Shown here: positions 17,098 to 26,504 of the stretch, piece by piece
How the letters are laid out: each line of letters opens with the position of its first letter
How positions within the stretch are numbered: position 1 is the stretch's first letter
Assembly (NCBI GenBank): GCA_037439945.1
Contig: JBBIVA010000002.1
Span: forward strand, 1 to 64,000
Direction of reading: 5' to 3'
Source of the DNA: CALEUX01 sp037439945
Lineage (GTDB): Bacteria; Bacteroidota; Bacteroidia; Bacteroidales; Marinilabiliaceae
DNA length: 64,000 bases
The notes under the pieces: model-generated
What the model saw: only the letters and a program-made list of their open reading frames with translations
Database searches by the model: none
Told to the model about the DNA's origin: nothing
Translations under genes and position numbers: made by a program

Positions 17098-17799
17098 ATG
17101 CCATACCGACGGTTGCCAAATACAGACCAGGCCCGTATTCGGGCTATGAAAATAGCATTAAAAAAGGGTTCGGCAATGAGTCCATCAACACTCCCTTTTT
17201 CGCAAAAACTGCTTTTAAGGTTGCAGGCATTTTTCCCCCATTTTGAACAAGCCTTAATTCAGTATAATCATAACAGGGACCGGCAGGCAAAAATCGGACA
17301 TCAGTTAAGTGAACATTACCGGGCAGCAAGACTTTATGTTTCACATTTTTTCCAGGTTGTTAACCTTTGTATTTTAAGGGGAGAATTAAAACCTGATGTT
17401 AGAACATTTTATGGCATCAGCGAAGATGAGAAAGCTGTTCCTGAAATTGGCACTGAGCAGCAATTAATTTACTGGGGCGACCAACTTTTAAAAGGTGAAG
17501 AAAACAGGATGGCAAAAGGGGCAACCCGTATTTATAACCCTTCACTTGCATTGGTTAGGGTGAAATATGAAAAATTCATTGAGTTATACAATATTCATAA
17601 GGATTTACTAAATACAACCCAAAAACTTCTCGAAAAAGTGAATAATCAACGAAAAGAAGCAGATTCTATTATTCTGGACATTTGGAACGAAGTTGAAAAA
17701 AGTTTTGATAAACTTGAGCCTGATGATAAACGGGCAAAGGGTAGTGAGTATGGGCTGGTATATGTTTTCAGGCCTAGTGAAAAATTTCAGATTTTGTGA
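17098..17799 (+). CDS. Conserved hypothetical protein
   Basis: Cytoplasmic, largely helical product of 233 residues starting MPYRRLPNTDQARIRAMKIA. The frame is open 42 codons further upstream (ATG at 16972), but that extension is a hydrophobic, AT-rich run unlike the body, so the ATG at 17098 is preferred. The mature region has a helical core (SQKLLLRLQAFFPHFEQALI, HYRAARLYVSHFFQVVNLCI, and a long C-terminal helix with NTTQKLLEKVNNQRKEADSI). I do not recognise a named family, though the N-terminus looks like a protein conserved in Bacteroidota. It converges on the CPBP gene, the two stops being 2 bp apart. Confidence 0.7.
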   Translation: MPYRRLPNTDQARIRAMKIALKKGSAMSPSTLPFSQKLLLRLQAFFPHFEQALIQYNHNRDRQAKIGHQLSEHYRAARLYVSHFFQVVNLCILRGELKPDVRTFYGISEDEKAVPEIGTEQQLIYWGDQLLKGEENRMAKGATRIYNPSLALVRVKYEKFIELYNIHKDLLNTTQKLLEKVNNQRKEADSIILDIWNEVEKSFDKLEPDDKRAKGSEYGLVYVFRPSEKFQIL

Positions 17800-17801
17800 T
17801 T

Positions 17802-18719
17802 TTAATCTACATTATTTAGCTTTTCGGACTTATTCCTTTGTTTTAAATAATACAACAAAACTGTAACTAAAATAATACTTGCAGTCACCATCCAAATGTT
17901 GTAGTTGTCGGTTTGTGGATCCAGTGGATTTAATCCGGGTTTCCTAAACCGGTAAAAATAAAAAATTAACAACGATAATAAATTGTTGGTAAAATGGCCG
18001 GCAATTGGCAACCAAAGACTTTTCCCATATAAAAAAAGATAGCCTAAAATAGCACCAAGTATAAACCGTGGCAAAAAAGTAAGAAATTGCACGTGCATAG
18101 CACTAAATAAAAATGCAGTTATCCAAATTGCAGCATGATTACGTTTTAGCCATGCTGCCATTACAGGCTGAATTGACCCCCTGAAAAGCATCTCTTCTCC
18201 AATTGCCGGAACCACAGCAATCATTATAATATTAAAACCTATAATCACAGGATGCCGGGTATCCAATAAACGGAAAACTAGTTCACGGGCAAGGTTTTCC
18301 GTGTCATGCATCCAGTTTTCAATTGGACTGAAAATTTTCGGAAGAATAATTTCAGAATTTAATTCGGCAAGGTGAGAAACCAAGGGTTGACAAACAACAA
18401 AAATCATTACCGACAATACCACCAGAATAAAATTAATTCGTTTGAACCCTAACCAGTTAATGGGGTTTGGTGAGAATAAAAATGCTGCAAAAAATGAAGG
18501 AATAATAAAAACTGAAAACCCCTGAACTACCTGAATAAATTTTAAGTAGCCGTTTGAAGCCGAACCTGTATAAAATGAGGAAAATTCGCTTAACCCTGTA
18601 AAGGGTATGGCCAATGCAGAAATTAAAAAGGTTAATACTACTGAAGAAGTTAAAGCAATCAGAAAAATGAGTAATAATTTTACAAATGGTGAAATATTAA
18701 CAAAGGCTCCTTTAATCAT
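17802..18719 (-). CDS. CPBP-family intramembrane metalloprotease
   Basis: Polytopic inner-membrane protein of 305 residues from the ATG at 18719 (MIKGAFVNISPF). The Abi/CPBP signature is intact: EEMLFRG with the EExxxR glutamates and arginine (about residues 175-180), a first histidine in SAMHVQF and a second in GHFTNNLL. Relatives process prenylated proteins or act in bacteriocin immunity; the substrate here is unknown. The alternative ATG at 18743 lies inside a TACTTTTG promoter element (18741-18748), so the later start is chosen. Confidence 0.87.
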   Translation of the reverse strand: MIKGAFVNISPFVKLLLIFLIALTSSVVLTFLISALAIPFTGLSEFSSFYTGSASNGYLKFIQVVQGFSVFIIPSFFAAFLFSPNPINWLGFKRINFILVVLSVMIFVVCQPLVSHLAELNSEIILPKIFSPIENWMHDTENLARELVFRLLDTRHPVIIGFNIIMIAVVPAIGEEMLFRGSIQPVMAAWLKRNHAAIWITAFLFSAMHVQFLTFLPRFILGAILGYLFLYGKSLWLPIAGHFTNNLLSLLIFYFYRFRKPGLNPLDPQTDNYNIWMVTASIILVTVLLYYLKQRNKSEKLNNVD

Positions 18720-18740
18720 GGGTAAAAATTTTATGAAATA

Positions 18741-18748
18741 CAAAAGTA
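18741..18748 (-). promoter_or_regulatory. -7 promoter element for the CPBP protease gene
   Basis: TACTTTTG on the minus strand, an exact TAnnTTTG match, about 22 bp upstream of the ATG at 18719. Confidence 0.6.
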
Positions 18749-19120
18749 TAATTTATTAATTGCATATAAAGATCATAAAGAGAAATTAATCAAATGGCAA
18801 TGGGCTTAAAATTATATCCGGAAGAATTTTCTTCTATAATTAAAATTGCAATCAACATCATCTGCACCAATCTGATTTTCATGTTTAGCCAAAAAGCCTG
18901 AAATTAACTGATATTTCTGTTTATTACATTTTCAACGTCTTTAATGTAATTTGATGTCCGTAATCGCACACCCTTTGTTCCAAAAACAGACAAAAATTTT
19001 AAGGAAAAGTATTTTTCGTAATTATTTAATTGCTTAATAAACACCAATTAAAATTTTTTGGCCTAATCCTTGATAGATTGTTTAATCAACTCTCTAAAAA
19101 AAAATATAAACATCCTAAAA
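18749..19120. other. Intergenic stretch before the exporter operon
   Basis: AT-rich and non-coding. No clear promoter consensus, hairpin or repeat was found; it presumably contains the promoter of the exporter operon. Confidence 0.4.
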
Positions 19121-19849
19121 ATGAGTAATAGCATTATCAGGGTAGAAACGTTACACAAATCTTATGTAACCGGAAGTAATTCGCTACATGTTCTCAAAGG
19201 TATCGACCTGGATATTAAGCAGGGAGAAATGGTCAGTATAATGGGCTCTTCAGGGTCAGGCAAATCCACTTTATTGAATATACTGGGGATACTTGACTCC
19301 CACGATGCCGGAGGGTATTTTCTGGATGGTATTCGTATCGAAAAAATGAGTGAAACAAAAGCAGCCCAGTATAGAAATAAGTATATCGGCTTTGTATTTC
19401 AATCATTCAACCTTATTTCTTTTAAAAATGCCATGGAAAATGTTGCCCTTCCACTTTATTACCAGGGTGTTAGCCGAAAAAAGCGAAATAATATCGCCCT
19501 TGATTACCTGGGGAAACTTGGATTACGCGATTGGGCAGAACATTTACCATCAGAACTTTCAGGGGGGCAAAAACAGCGTGTTGCCATTGCCAGGGCACTT
19601 ATATCCAATCCGAAAATAATCCTGGCTGATGAACCGACTGGCGCCCTTGACTCACAAACATCTTTGGAAATGATGGATATTTTAAGAGATGTAAATAATT
19701 CTGGCGTTTCAATAATAATTGTTACTCACGAAAATGAAATTGCCAATTGCACACAAAGAATTATCAGGCTCAAAGATGGAGTAATAGAAACCAATAAAGT
19801 GAACGGAGACTTTCACAAACCGGTGGCCGGAACTGTTGTAACGCAATAA
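19121..19849 (+). CDS. MacB-type ABC transporter ATP-binding protein
   Basis: ATPase of 242 residues from the ATG at 19121 (MSNSIIRVETLHKSYVTG); an in-frame ATG at 19070 would add 17 unconvincing residues. Walker A is GSSGSGKST (about 42-50), the signature is LSGGQKQRVAIARAL, Walker B is IILADEPTGALD, and the switch histidine is in VTHE. It drives the two FtsX-type permeases that follow, in a tripartite efflux system with the adaptor and the TolC-like channel. Substrates of such systems include antibiotics, peptides and lipids; which applies here is not evident. Confidence 0.93.
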   Translation: MSNSIIRVETLHKSYVTGSNSLHVLKGIDLDIKQGEMVSIMGSSGSGKSTLLNILGILDSHDAGGYFLDGIRIEKMSETKAAQYRNKYIGFVFQSFNLISFKNAMENVALPLYYQGVSRKKRNNIALDYLGKLGLRDWAEHLPSELSGGQKQRVAIARALISNPKIILADEPTGALDSQTSLEMMDILRDVNNSGVSIIIVTHENEIANCTQRIIRLKDGVIETNKVNGDFHKPVAGTVVTQ

Positions 19850-19861
19850 ATCCAAAAGGTT

Positions 19862-21109
19862 ATGATTGATTATTTTGAAGAAATATTATCCACCCTGCGC
19901 CAAAACAAACTAAGGGCCATTATGACCGGTTTTAGTGTGGCATGGGGTATATTCATGCTAATAATCCTTTTGGGTTCGGGCAGGGGTTTACAAAACGGCA
20001 TGGAATTCAACTTTAGGGGCTCGGCAACAAACGCCATCTGGATAAACAGCGGTGAAACATCTGAATCATTTGAGGGCTTCCGAAAAGGCAGGCGTATTCA
20101 GTTTACAAACGAAGATTATGATGCTTTAAAAAGAGAATTATCAGGCATAAAAAACATTTCGGGCCGGATGTATTTGCGTGGCAGTGCACCTTTAACATAT
20201 AAAAATGAGTTTGGGGTTTATTCAATAACCTGTGTTATGCCCGAATTTAACGGTATTGAAATTCTCGATATGAAAAAGGGGAGGTTTATTAATGATATTG
20301 ATATTGATGAAACCCGCAAGGTTATAGTGCTTTCACAGCCAATTGTTGATATTCTTTTCAAGGATGAAGACCCAATGGGCAAATTCATTAAGGTTGGAAG
20401 TATTCAGTTTAAAGTAGTAGGAATTTTTCAGGATTATCAGCAGGCTGATGCTAAAAAGGTTTTTCTTCCGCTTTCAACAGCCCAGAAAGTTTTTAACGGA
20501 GGTAACAGAATCAGGAATCTGGCTGTAACAACCACTTCAACAACTATTGAGGAAAATAAAAAAATAGAGGATGAAATCCGTAAAATGTTGGCCCGCCGCC
20601 ACAGGTTTGCCGAGAGTGATTCAAAAGCAATTTTTATTTGGAATACTCTGGAAAATTTTACCCAGGCACAGGGAGTTTTTGCTGGTATAAGGCTTTTTGT
20701 CTGGATAATAGGAATAATGACAATTATTGCCGGTATTGTGGGAGTAAGCAATATAATGATTATACTGGTTAAAGAGCGTACCAAGGAAATAGGGATACGT
20801 AAGGCAATTGGAGCAACACCATGGAGTATTATTCGCCTGGTTTTATCAGAATCAGTGTTCATAACAGCCATAGCAGGTTTTTTTGGGTTACTTCTGGGCA
20901 TGGGGGTTTTGCATATGGTAAACATGGTTTTACTTAAATCAGCAGAAGCAAATCCTATGATTAACAGAATTTTCTTTAATCCCTCAGCCGATTTTCAGGT
21001 TGCTGTAACCGCCACAATTGTCCTTATTTTTGCCGGTTTAGTTGCAGGGTTTATCCCTGCCCGGAAAGCATCTTCAATTAAGCCAATTGAAGCATTACAC
21101 GATGAGTAA
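19862..21109 (+). CDS. MacB-type ABC transporter permease 1
   Basis: Inner-membrane protein of 415 residues. It has an N-terminal helix (MTGFSVAWGIFMLIILLGSG, about 22-41), a MacB-type periplasmic domain (about 45-270) and three C-terminal FtsX helices (about 285-410) with the MIILVKERTKEIGIRKAIGA coupling motif and ending IPARKASSIKPIEALHDE. It is homologous to the following permease, so the two probably form a heterodimer on one ATPase. It begins 13 bp after the ATPase gene. Confidence 0.9.
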   Translation: MIDYFEEILSTLRQNKLRAIMTGFSVAWGIFMLIILLGSGRGLQNGMEFNFRGSATNAIWINSGETSESFEGFRKGRRIQFTNEDYDALKRELSGIKNISGRMYLRGSAPLTYKNEFGVYSITCVMPEFNGIEILDMKKGRFINDIDIDETRKVIVLSQPIVDILFKDEDPMGKFIKVGSIQFKVVGIFQDYQQADAKKVFLPLSTAQKVFNGGNRIRNLAVTTTSTTIEENKKIEDEIRKMLARRHRFAESDSKAIFIWNTLENFTQAQGVFAGIRLFVWIIGIMTIIAGIVGVSNIMIILVKERTKEIGIRKAIGATPWSIIRLVLSESVFITAIAGFFGLLLGMGVLHMVNMVLLKSAEANPMINRIFFNPSADFQVAVTATIVLIFAGLVAGFIPARKASSIKPIEALHDE

Positions 21110-21181
21110 ATTTATGGAGATACAGGTAGCGGTTAGGTTATAATTGCCAATAAAATATTAATTAACTAAAATACAGATACT

Positions 21182-22462
21182 GTGTTTGACAGAGATCGCT
21201 GGCAGGAAATATTCTCTGCCATAAAAAAGAATAAGCTTCGTAGTGCTCTGACTGCGTTTGGAGTTTTCTGGGGAATATTTATGCTCGTAGTAATGACCGG
21301 ATCGGGGAATGGGTTGGTAAACGGCATTACAGAGGGCGTTAAGGATTTTGCCACCAACAGTGCATTTGTATGGACCCAAAATACCACAAAGCCTTACAAA
21401 GGATTTAAACAGGGGCGTTTCTGGAATTTCACCAACCAGGACATGAAAGCTATTCGTGAGCAAATCCCTGAGGTGGATGTTATAGCCCCTCGTTTGTCTG
21501 GCTGGGATATTTCAAGAGGTGAAAATGTTGTGAGGGGACTAAAAACAGGAGGGTTTACAGTAAATGGGGATTATCCTGAATATGATCTTATTGACCCTAA
21601 CGCAATTGTACACGGGCGGCTTTTGAACCATGTTGATATGTTGCACCGGCGCAAGGTTTGTATAATTGGAGAACGTGTTTACGAGGTAATGTTTGACAAG
21701 GACGAAGATCCGGTTGGTAAATACCTGAGAGTAAACGGGGTATATTTTATGGTGGTAGGTGTTTTTAGGTCAAAAAATCCGAATATTAACATTGGCAGTA
21801 ATAAAAAGGAGAGCATTTATCTGCCTTTTACCACAATGCAGCAAACTTTTAACTATGGTAACAGGGTGCATTATTTTGCTTTTACCACTAAAAAGGGTAA
21901 AAGCGTTGAAAAAACAGCCAAGGATGTAATTGAACTGTTAAAACGGAACCACTCAATATCACCCGATGATAAAGACGCTGTTGGCCATGCCAATGTTGAG
22001 GAGCAGGTTAGGACAATGAGCTACCTGTTTATAGGGATTAATGCATTGATTTGGATTGTTGGTATCGGAACCCTTATTGCAGGAGCTGTTGGCATTAGTA
22101 ATATTATGCTTGTAATAGTAAGGGAGCGAACAAAGGAAATTGGTATTCAAAGAGCTATTGGGGCCAGGCCATGGACAATTATTAGCCAGATTTTAACTGA
22201 ATCAGTTTTTCTTACAACAATTGCTGGGTTTTTGGGCCTGGCTTTTGGCACACTGGTTTTACATGGTGTTGATATGGCTTTAATTCAGGCAACAGCTTCA
22301 AAAGCTTCAACAAACGGAACCTTCTTTAAAAATCCGGAAATTGGGCCTGCAATGGCAATAGCGTCAATAGTGATCCTTGTAATTACCGGGTTGATAGCTG
22401 GTCTTATTCCAGCACAAAAAGCTGTTAGGATCAAACCTATAGAAGCATTGCGGCACGAATAA
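21182..22462 (+). CDS. MacB-type ABC transporter permease 2
   Basis: Paralogue of the preceding permease, 426 residues, same layout: N-terminal helix (LTAFGVFWGIFMLVVMTGSG), MacB periplasmic domain, three C-terminal helices with MLVIVRERTKEIGIQRAIGA and terminal AQKAVRIKPIEALRHE. The start codon is GTG at 21182 (GTGTTTGACAGAGATCGC); no better ATG is nearby. The two permeases have diverged substantially, which fits heterodimer specialisation. Confidence 0.9.
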   Translation: MFDRDRWQEIFSAIKKNKLRSALTAFGVFWGIFMLVVMTGSGNGLVNGITEGVKDFATNSAFVWTQNTTKPYKGFKQGRFWNFTNQDMKAIREQIPEVDVIAPRLSGWDISRGENVVRGLKTGGFTVNGDYPEYDLIDPNAIVHGRLLNHVDMLHRRKVCIIGERVYEVMFDKDEDPVGKYLRVNGVYFMVVGVFRSKNPNINIGSNKKESIYLPFTTMQQTFNYGNRVHYFAFTTKKGKSVEKTAKDVIELLKRNHSISPDDKDAVGHANVEEQVRTMSYLFIGINALIWIVGIGTLIAGAVGISNIMLVIVRERTKEIGIQRAIGARPWTIISQILTESVFLTTIAGFLGLAFGTLVLHGVDMALIQATASKASTNGTFFKNPEIGPAMAIASIVILVITGLIAGLIPAQKAVRIKPIEALRHE

Positions 22463-22571
22463 TTAATTTTGAAATTATAACGGACAAATAGCCTTTCAAT
22501 AATCATTAAATCAGAAACATAATATACAATTGAAAATTTTTGAAAATTAACTTATCAAAATAATATTGACC

Positions 22572-23654
22572 ATGAAAAAGTTCTTTAAATTTTTAATTCT
22601 GTTTGCTTTTGTGGCGCTTGTTCTTTGGGTATTTGTTTACCTGTATAAGAAGTCAAAAACCCAGCCGGTGGTTTTCGAAACTGAGCTTCCTCAGACCATT
22701 AATATTATTAAAAAAACAGTAGCCACAGGATCAGTTGTACCACGCAAAGAAATCGCCATTAAACCACAGGAATCCGGAATTATTACCGAAATTTATGTTG
22801 ATGCCGGTGATTTGGTTAGGCAGGGTGATTTAATAGCCAAAATTAGAATCATCCCTGAAATGATTCAGGTTAACGAAGCAGAAAACCGGTTGAAAAAAGC
22901 CAGGCTCGAGTTTGAAAATGCAAAAGTTGAGTATGACCGCAAAAAAAATCTTTATGAGAATAAGGTTATTGCCTTATCTGAATTTCAATCGGAAGAACTG
23001 AGGTTTAATACCCGAAGGGAGGATCTGGAAACATCTGAAAATCACCTTGCACTTATTAAAGAAGGTGTAACCCGCAAAAGTGGTGCGCAAACAAACACCC
23101 TGATAAGATCAACAACTACAGGCATGGTGCTTGATGTTCCGGTAAAAGAAGGTAACTCGGTTATAAAAAGTAATGCTTTTAACGATGGTACAACAATAGC
23201 TGTTGTTGCCGATATGGCTGAAATGATTTTTATGGGTAATGTTGACGAAACTGAAGTAGGAAAAGTAAAAGAAGGTATGCACCTGTTATTGTCAATTGGT
23301 GCCCTTGAATCAGAATCGTTTGATGCATTTCTCGAGTATATTTCACCAAAAGGTAAAGAGGCAAATGGCGCTATTCAATTTGAAATAAAAGCAGCTGTTA
23401 AATTGAAGGAAAATCAGTTTATCAGGGCCGGCTATAGTGCAAATGCTGATATAGTTCTTGATCGCAGGGATAGTGTTTTAACAGTTAGTGAAAAATTACT
23501 TCAGTTTAGTAACGACTCTGTTTTTGTTGAGGTTGAAACTGCTCCGCAGATTTTTGAAAAAAGACAGATTAAAACAGGTCTCTCTGATGGCATAAACATT
23601 GAAGTGCTAGAGGGGATCACAAAAGAAGAAAAAATAAAAGTTCCTAAAATTTAA
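22572..23654 (+). CDS. Periplasmic adaptor (membrane fusion protein) of a MacAB-TolC-type exporter
   Basis: Product of about 360 residues with one N-terminal membrane anchor (KFLILFAFVALVLWVFVYLY). A biotinyl-lipoyl-like half-motif (EIAIKPQESGIITEIYVDAGDLVRQGDLIAKI), a coiled-coil hairpin (about 95-170, NEAENRLKKARLEFENAKVE) and the second lipoyl half (GMVLDVPVKEGNSVI) are visible, then a beta-barrel domain. It links the ABC permeases to the outer-membrane channel encoded next. The ATG at 22566 (MTM) is an equally possible start. Confidence 0.9.
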   Translation: MKKFFKFLILFAFVALVLWVFVYLYKKSKTQPVVFETELPQTINIIKKTVATGSVVPRKEIAIKPQESGIITEIYVDAGDLVRQGDLIAKIRIIPEMIQVNEAENRLKKARLEFENAKVEYDRKKNLYENKVIALSEFQSEELRFNTRREDLETSENHLALIKEGVTRKSGAQTNTLIRSTTTGMVLDVPVKEGNSVIKSNAFNDGTTIAVVADMAEMIFMGNVDETEVGKVKEGMHLLLSIGALESESFDAFLEYISPKGKEANGAIQFEIKAAVKLKENQFIRAGYSANADIVLDRRDSVLTVSEKLLQFSNDSVFVEVETAPQIFEKRQIKTGLSDGINIEVLEGITKEEKIKVPKI

Positions 23655-23745
23655 TTTGTATTATTTCAGATGTTTATGTGAAGTTAATAGGGCGGGTTGA
23701 TCCTTTTAATCAGGGCTTTTTTAATCATAAAAAACAGAAAAATAT

Positions 23746-25077
23746 ATGAAGAGAACCACATTATTAACAATAATTGCCTTAATTTCCGGGGCAACCATCG
23801 TTGAGGCCCAAACAAAGGAGGTTTGGAGTCTCCAAAAATGTATAAATCACGCACAGGAAAACAATTTAACTATAAAAATGAGGTCACTGGGTGCTGATTA
23901 TGCAAAAAATCAATACAATCAGAAAAAGTTTGATCTTGCTCCCAGTTTGAATGCTAATTCCGGATATTCTGTAAGAATGGGCAGGGTACGTAATGAAGTA
24001 AATTATGAAATTAGTGATGTTACCACAAGCTTTACAGATTTATCAATAAGTTCATCTGTACCTGTTTTTGAAGGGTTTGCGCGTCGCAATACAATTACGC
24101 AGTCGATTATAGATTGGCAAACATCTGTTAAGGATGTTGAAAAGGCAAGAAATGATTTATCATTGAATATTGCTGCCTTATATCTTCAAATACTTTTTGA
24201 CAAGGAACTTCTTGAAGCTTCAAAATCGCAACTTGAGTTGGTAAAACTACAGGTTGACCGCACCCAAAGCCTAGTAATGGCAGGGAGCCTGCCCGAGGGG
24301 AGCCTTCTTGAAATTAAGTCACAGGCGTCGCGCGAAGCGTTAAATGTTACAAGGCTGGAAAACAGTCTGAATTTATCATTACTTGATTTGGCCCAGGCAC
24401 TTGACCTTGAAAAAGTTGAAAGTTTTGATATTGAAACACCTGCAATTGATGACATATCAGGATTTACTCTTGTTAATGCCGATGAAGCATTTACTTATTC
24501 GGTTGCTGCAATGCCACAAATAGCTGCAGCCGAGTTAAAATTAAAGTCAAGTGAGCTTGATAAAAAAATTGCACAGGGGTATCAATGGCCCAGGCTTTCG
24601 CTATCGGCTGGGTGGGGAACCTCCGTGGCAAAATTTAAAGGCGACCCCGATTTCAATTTTGGAAGAAGTTTCCGTGATAATGCTACAACTTTTTATGGTT
24701 TAAACCTTAGCATCCCAATTTTTAACGGTTATTCGGTCAGAACAGGGATAAAAAACGCCCAAATAGGAATTTTAAATGCTCAATATGAGGTTGACAGGCA
24801 AAAGCAAATACTAAAAAAAGAGATTCAACAGGCTTCAGCTGATGCTGTTGGTGCTTTAAGACAATACCAGGCCGGAAAATCAGCAGTTGATTCATATGAA
24901 GAATCTTTTAGATATACCGAAAAACGTTTTGGGGTTGGTATGGTAAATTCAGTTGAATACAATATTGCCAAAACTGAGCTTATTAAGGCCCAGTCTGAAT
25001 TTATTCAAGCTAAATACTCCTATATATTACGTACAAAAATCCTCGATTTTTATATGGGAAAACCCATTGTTTTATAG
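23746..25077 (+). CDS. TolC-family outer-membrane efflux protein
   Basis: Product of 443 residues with a signal peptide (MKRTTLLTIIALISGATIVEA). It shows two OEP repeats: helices and strands with EVWSLQKCINHAQENNLTIK at the start of the first and QKQILKKEIQQASADAVGAL in the second, and the typical ending KYSYILRTKILDFYMGKPI. It completes the tripartite exporter begun at 19121 and ends just before a strong terminator. Confidence 0.92.
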   Translation: MKRTTLLTIIALISGATIVEAQTKEVWSLQKCINHAQENNLTIKMRSLGADYAKNQYNQKKFDLAPSLNANSGYSVRMGRVRNEVNYEISDVTTSFTDLSISSSVPVFEGFARRNTITQSIIDWQTSVKDVEKARNDLSLNIAALYLQILFDKELLEASKSQLELVKLQVDRTQSLVMAGSLPEGSLLEIKSQASREALNVTRLENSLNLSLLDLAQALDLEKVESFDIETPAIDDISGFTLVNADEAFTYSVAAMPQIAAAELKLKSSELDKKIAQGYQWPRLSLSAGWGTSVAKFKGDPDFNFGRSFRDNATTFYGLNLSIPIFNGYSVRTGIKNAQIGILNAQYEVDRQKQILKKEIQQASADAVGALRQYQAGKSAVDSYEESFRYTEKRFGVGMVNSVEYNIAKTELIKAQSEFIQAKYSYILRTKILDFYMGKPIVL

Positions 25078-25125
25078 TTTTTGGATTTGTTTGTTAATCC
25101 CACATTAATGGGATATGGTTAGGTT

Positions 25126-25169
25126 AAACTGCTCCACTCTTACTTAATAGGGTGGAGCAGTTTTTTTAT
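25126..25169 (+). terminator. Rho-independent terminator of the exporter operon
   Basis: AAACTGCTCCAC / GTGGAGCAGTTT, a 12-bp stem followed by a T-run. A smaller hairpin ATCCCA-CATTAA-TGGGAT lies upstream at about 25097-25114. Confidence 0.88.
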
Positions 25170-25566
25170 AGTTTGTTTTCCCATTATTTACAATTTATAT
25201 AAATAATCAAATGGCAATATAAATTTTTCAAATTCATCTTTTATAGGCTTTCACATTTACGAAAACATCTGCATAATATATTATCAACTACAGAATGGAA
25301 AAATGTAATTTTCGCCAGATTGTTGAAAAACTTAAAAACAGGTTATCAGGGTCCAATTATAGTTTTTCAAAATAGATATGGTATTATATAAGGATTGTTA
25401 AATCCTGACTTGTCCCTTTTTCTTTATGGCATGAAATAAACAAAAAGTACCTGGTGGGCAAATTGGTTTTTTTAATTACTGCCAATATTCAGTGCAGTTT
25501 ATTCCCTATTTGGCTTTAAACTGTACATGGCTTTTTATTAGGGGTTATGTTTATTAAGTAAATGGT
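25170..25566. other. Intergenic stretch before tsaB
   Basis: About 400 bp, AT-rich. No reading frame, RNA gene or repeat of note was recognised. Confidence 0.4.
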
Positions 25567-25574
25567 TAACTTTG
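25567..25574 (+). promoter_or_regulatory. -7 promoter element for tsaB
   Basis: TAACTTTG, an exact TAnnTTTG match, 23 bp before the ATG at 25598 and downstream of the ATG at 25562, which it therefore disqualifies. Confidence 0.65.
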
Positions 25575-25597
25575 CCAAAGTTTTTTTAATCTTTTCT

Positions 25598-26299
25598 ATG
25601 GCGTTTATTTTATGTATTGAAACATCTACAAACATTTGTTCTGTAGCGTTAACCAGTAACGGAAGTGTAATTTCATTCTTGGAAGAAACTACGCCAAATT
25701 CACATGCATCAGTTTTAACTGTATTGATAGATAAACTATTAAAAATGAGCAATTTCAACATTGAAAATATTAATGCAGTTGCAGTAAGTAGCGGACCCGG
25801 CTCATATACAGGGTTGAGAATTGGGGTCTCAGTAGCAAAGGGTATTTGTTTTGCTTTAAATAAACCATTAATTTCTCTTGCCTCACTGCAGGTTTTAACC
25901 GCAGCAACCATAGCATCTGCTCAATATGGAGCCAATTCTTTTGAAGGTTTATTATGCCCGATGATTGACGCTCGAAGAATGGAAGTTTATTCAGCCTTAT
26001 ATGACCCGAAATTGAATCAACAAGGAGAGATTAAAGCCGAGATTATAAATAGCACAAGTTATAGTGATATTTTAGATTCCGGTAAAATTGTTTTTTCTGG
26101 TAATGGCTCCTTTAAGGGCAAGGGTGTAATAAACCATAAAAACGCTGTTTTTATTGACAATATTGATCCCAGCGCTAAAAATATGGCAGGACTGGCTAAT
26201 AACGCCTTTGAAAATAAAATTTTTGAAGATGTTGCTTATTTTGAACCATTTTACCTTAAGGATTTTATTGCAACAATACCAAAAAGGAAAGTATTATAG
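25598..26299 (+). CDS. tsaB: tRNA threonylcarbamoyladenosine biosynthesis protein TsaB
   Basis: ASKHA-fold protein of 233 residues that stabilises TsaD in forming t6A37 in ANN-decoding tRNAs. The N-terminal ILCIETSTNICSVALTSNG and the motif GPGSYTGLRIGVSVAKGICFAL are diagnostic. The start at 25598 (MAFILCIETST) gives the normal family N-terminus; the ATG at 25562 would precede the promoter. No other t6A gene lies nearby. Confidence 0.93.
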   Translation: MAFILCIETSTNICSVALTSNGSVISFLEETTPNSHASVLTVLIDKLLKMSNFNIENINAVAVSSGPGSYTGLRIGVSVAKGICFALNKPLISLASLQVLTAATIASAQYGANSFEGLLCPMIDARRMEVYSALYDPKLNQQGEIKAEIINSTSYSDILDSGKIVFSGNGSFKGKGVINHKNAVFIDNIDPSAKNMAGLANNAFENKIFEDVAYFEPFYLKDFIATIPKRKVL

Positions 26300-26504
26300 A
26301 CAATGTGATATTTAAATTTTAGTAAAACAGGATTCAGTGTTATAATGAAATATTAAATAGTTTTAAAAACCATTCAAAAAAAAAAAAATCATTTATTACC
26401 ATCGTAACAAGAAAGGCCTGAAAATTGTATAACGGTTATTAAAGTGTTGCTAAATTGCCAAATTTCAATACTTATTGCTGTTTGAATAATTAATTAAAAT
26501 ACCT

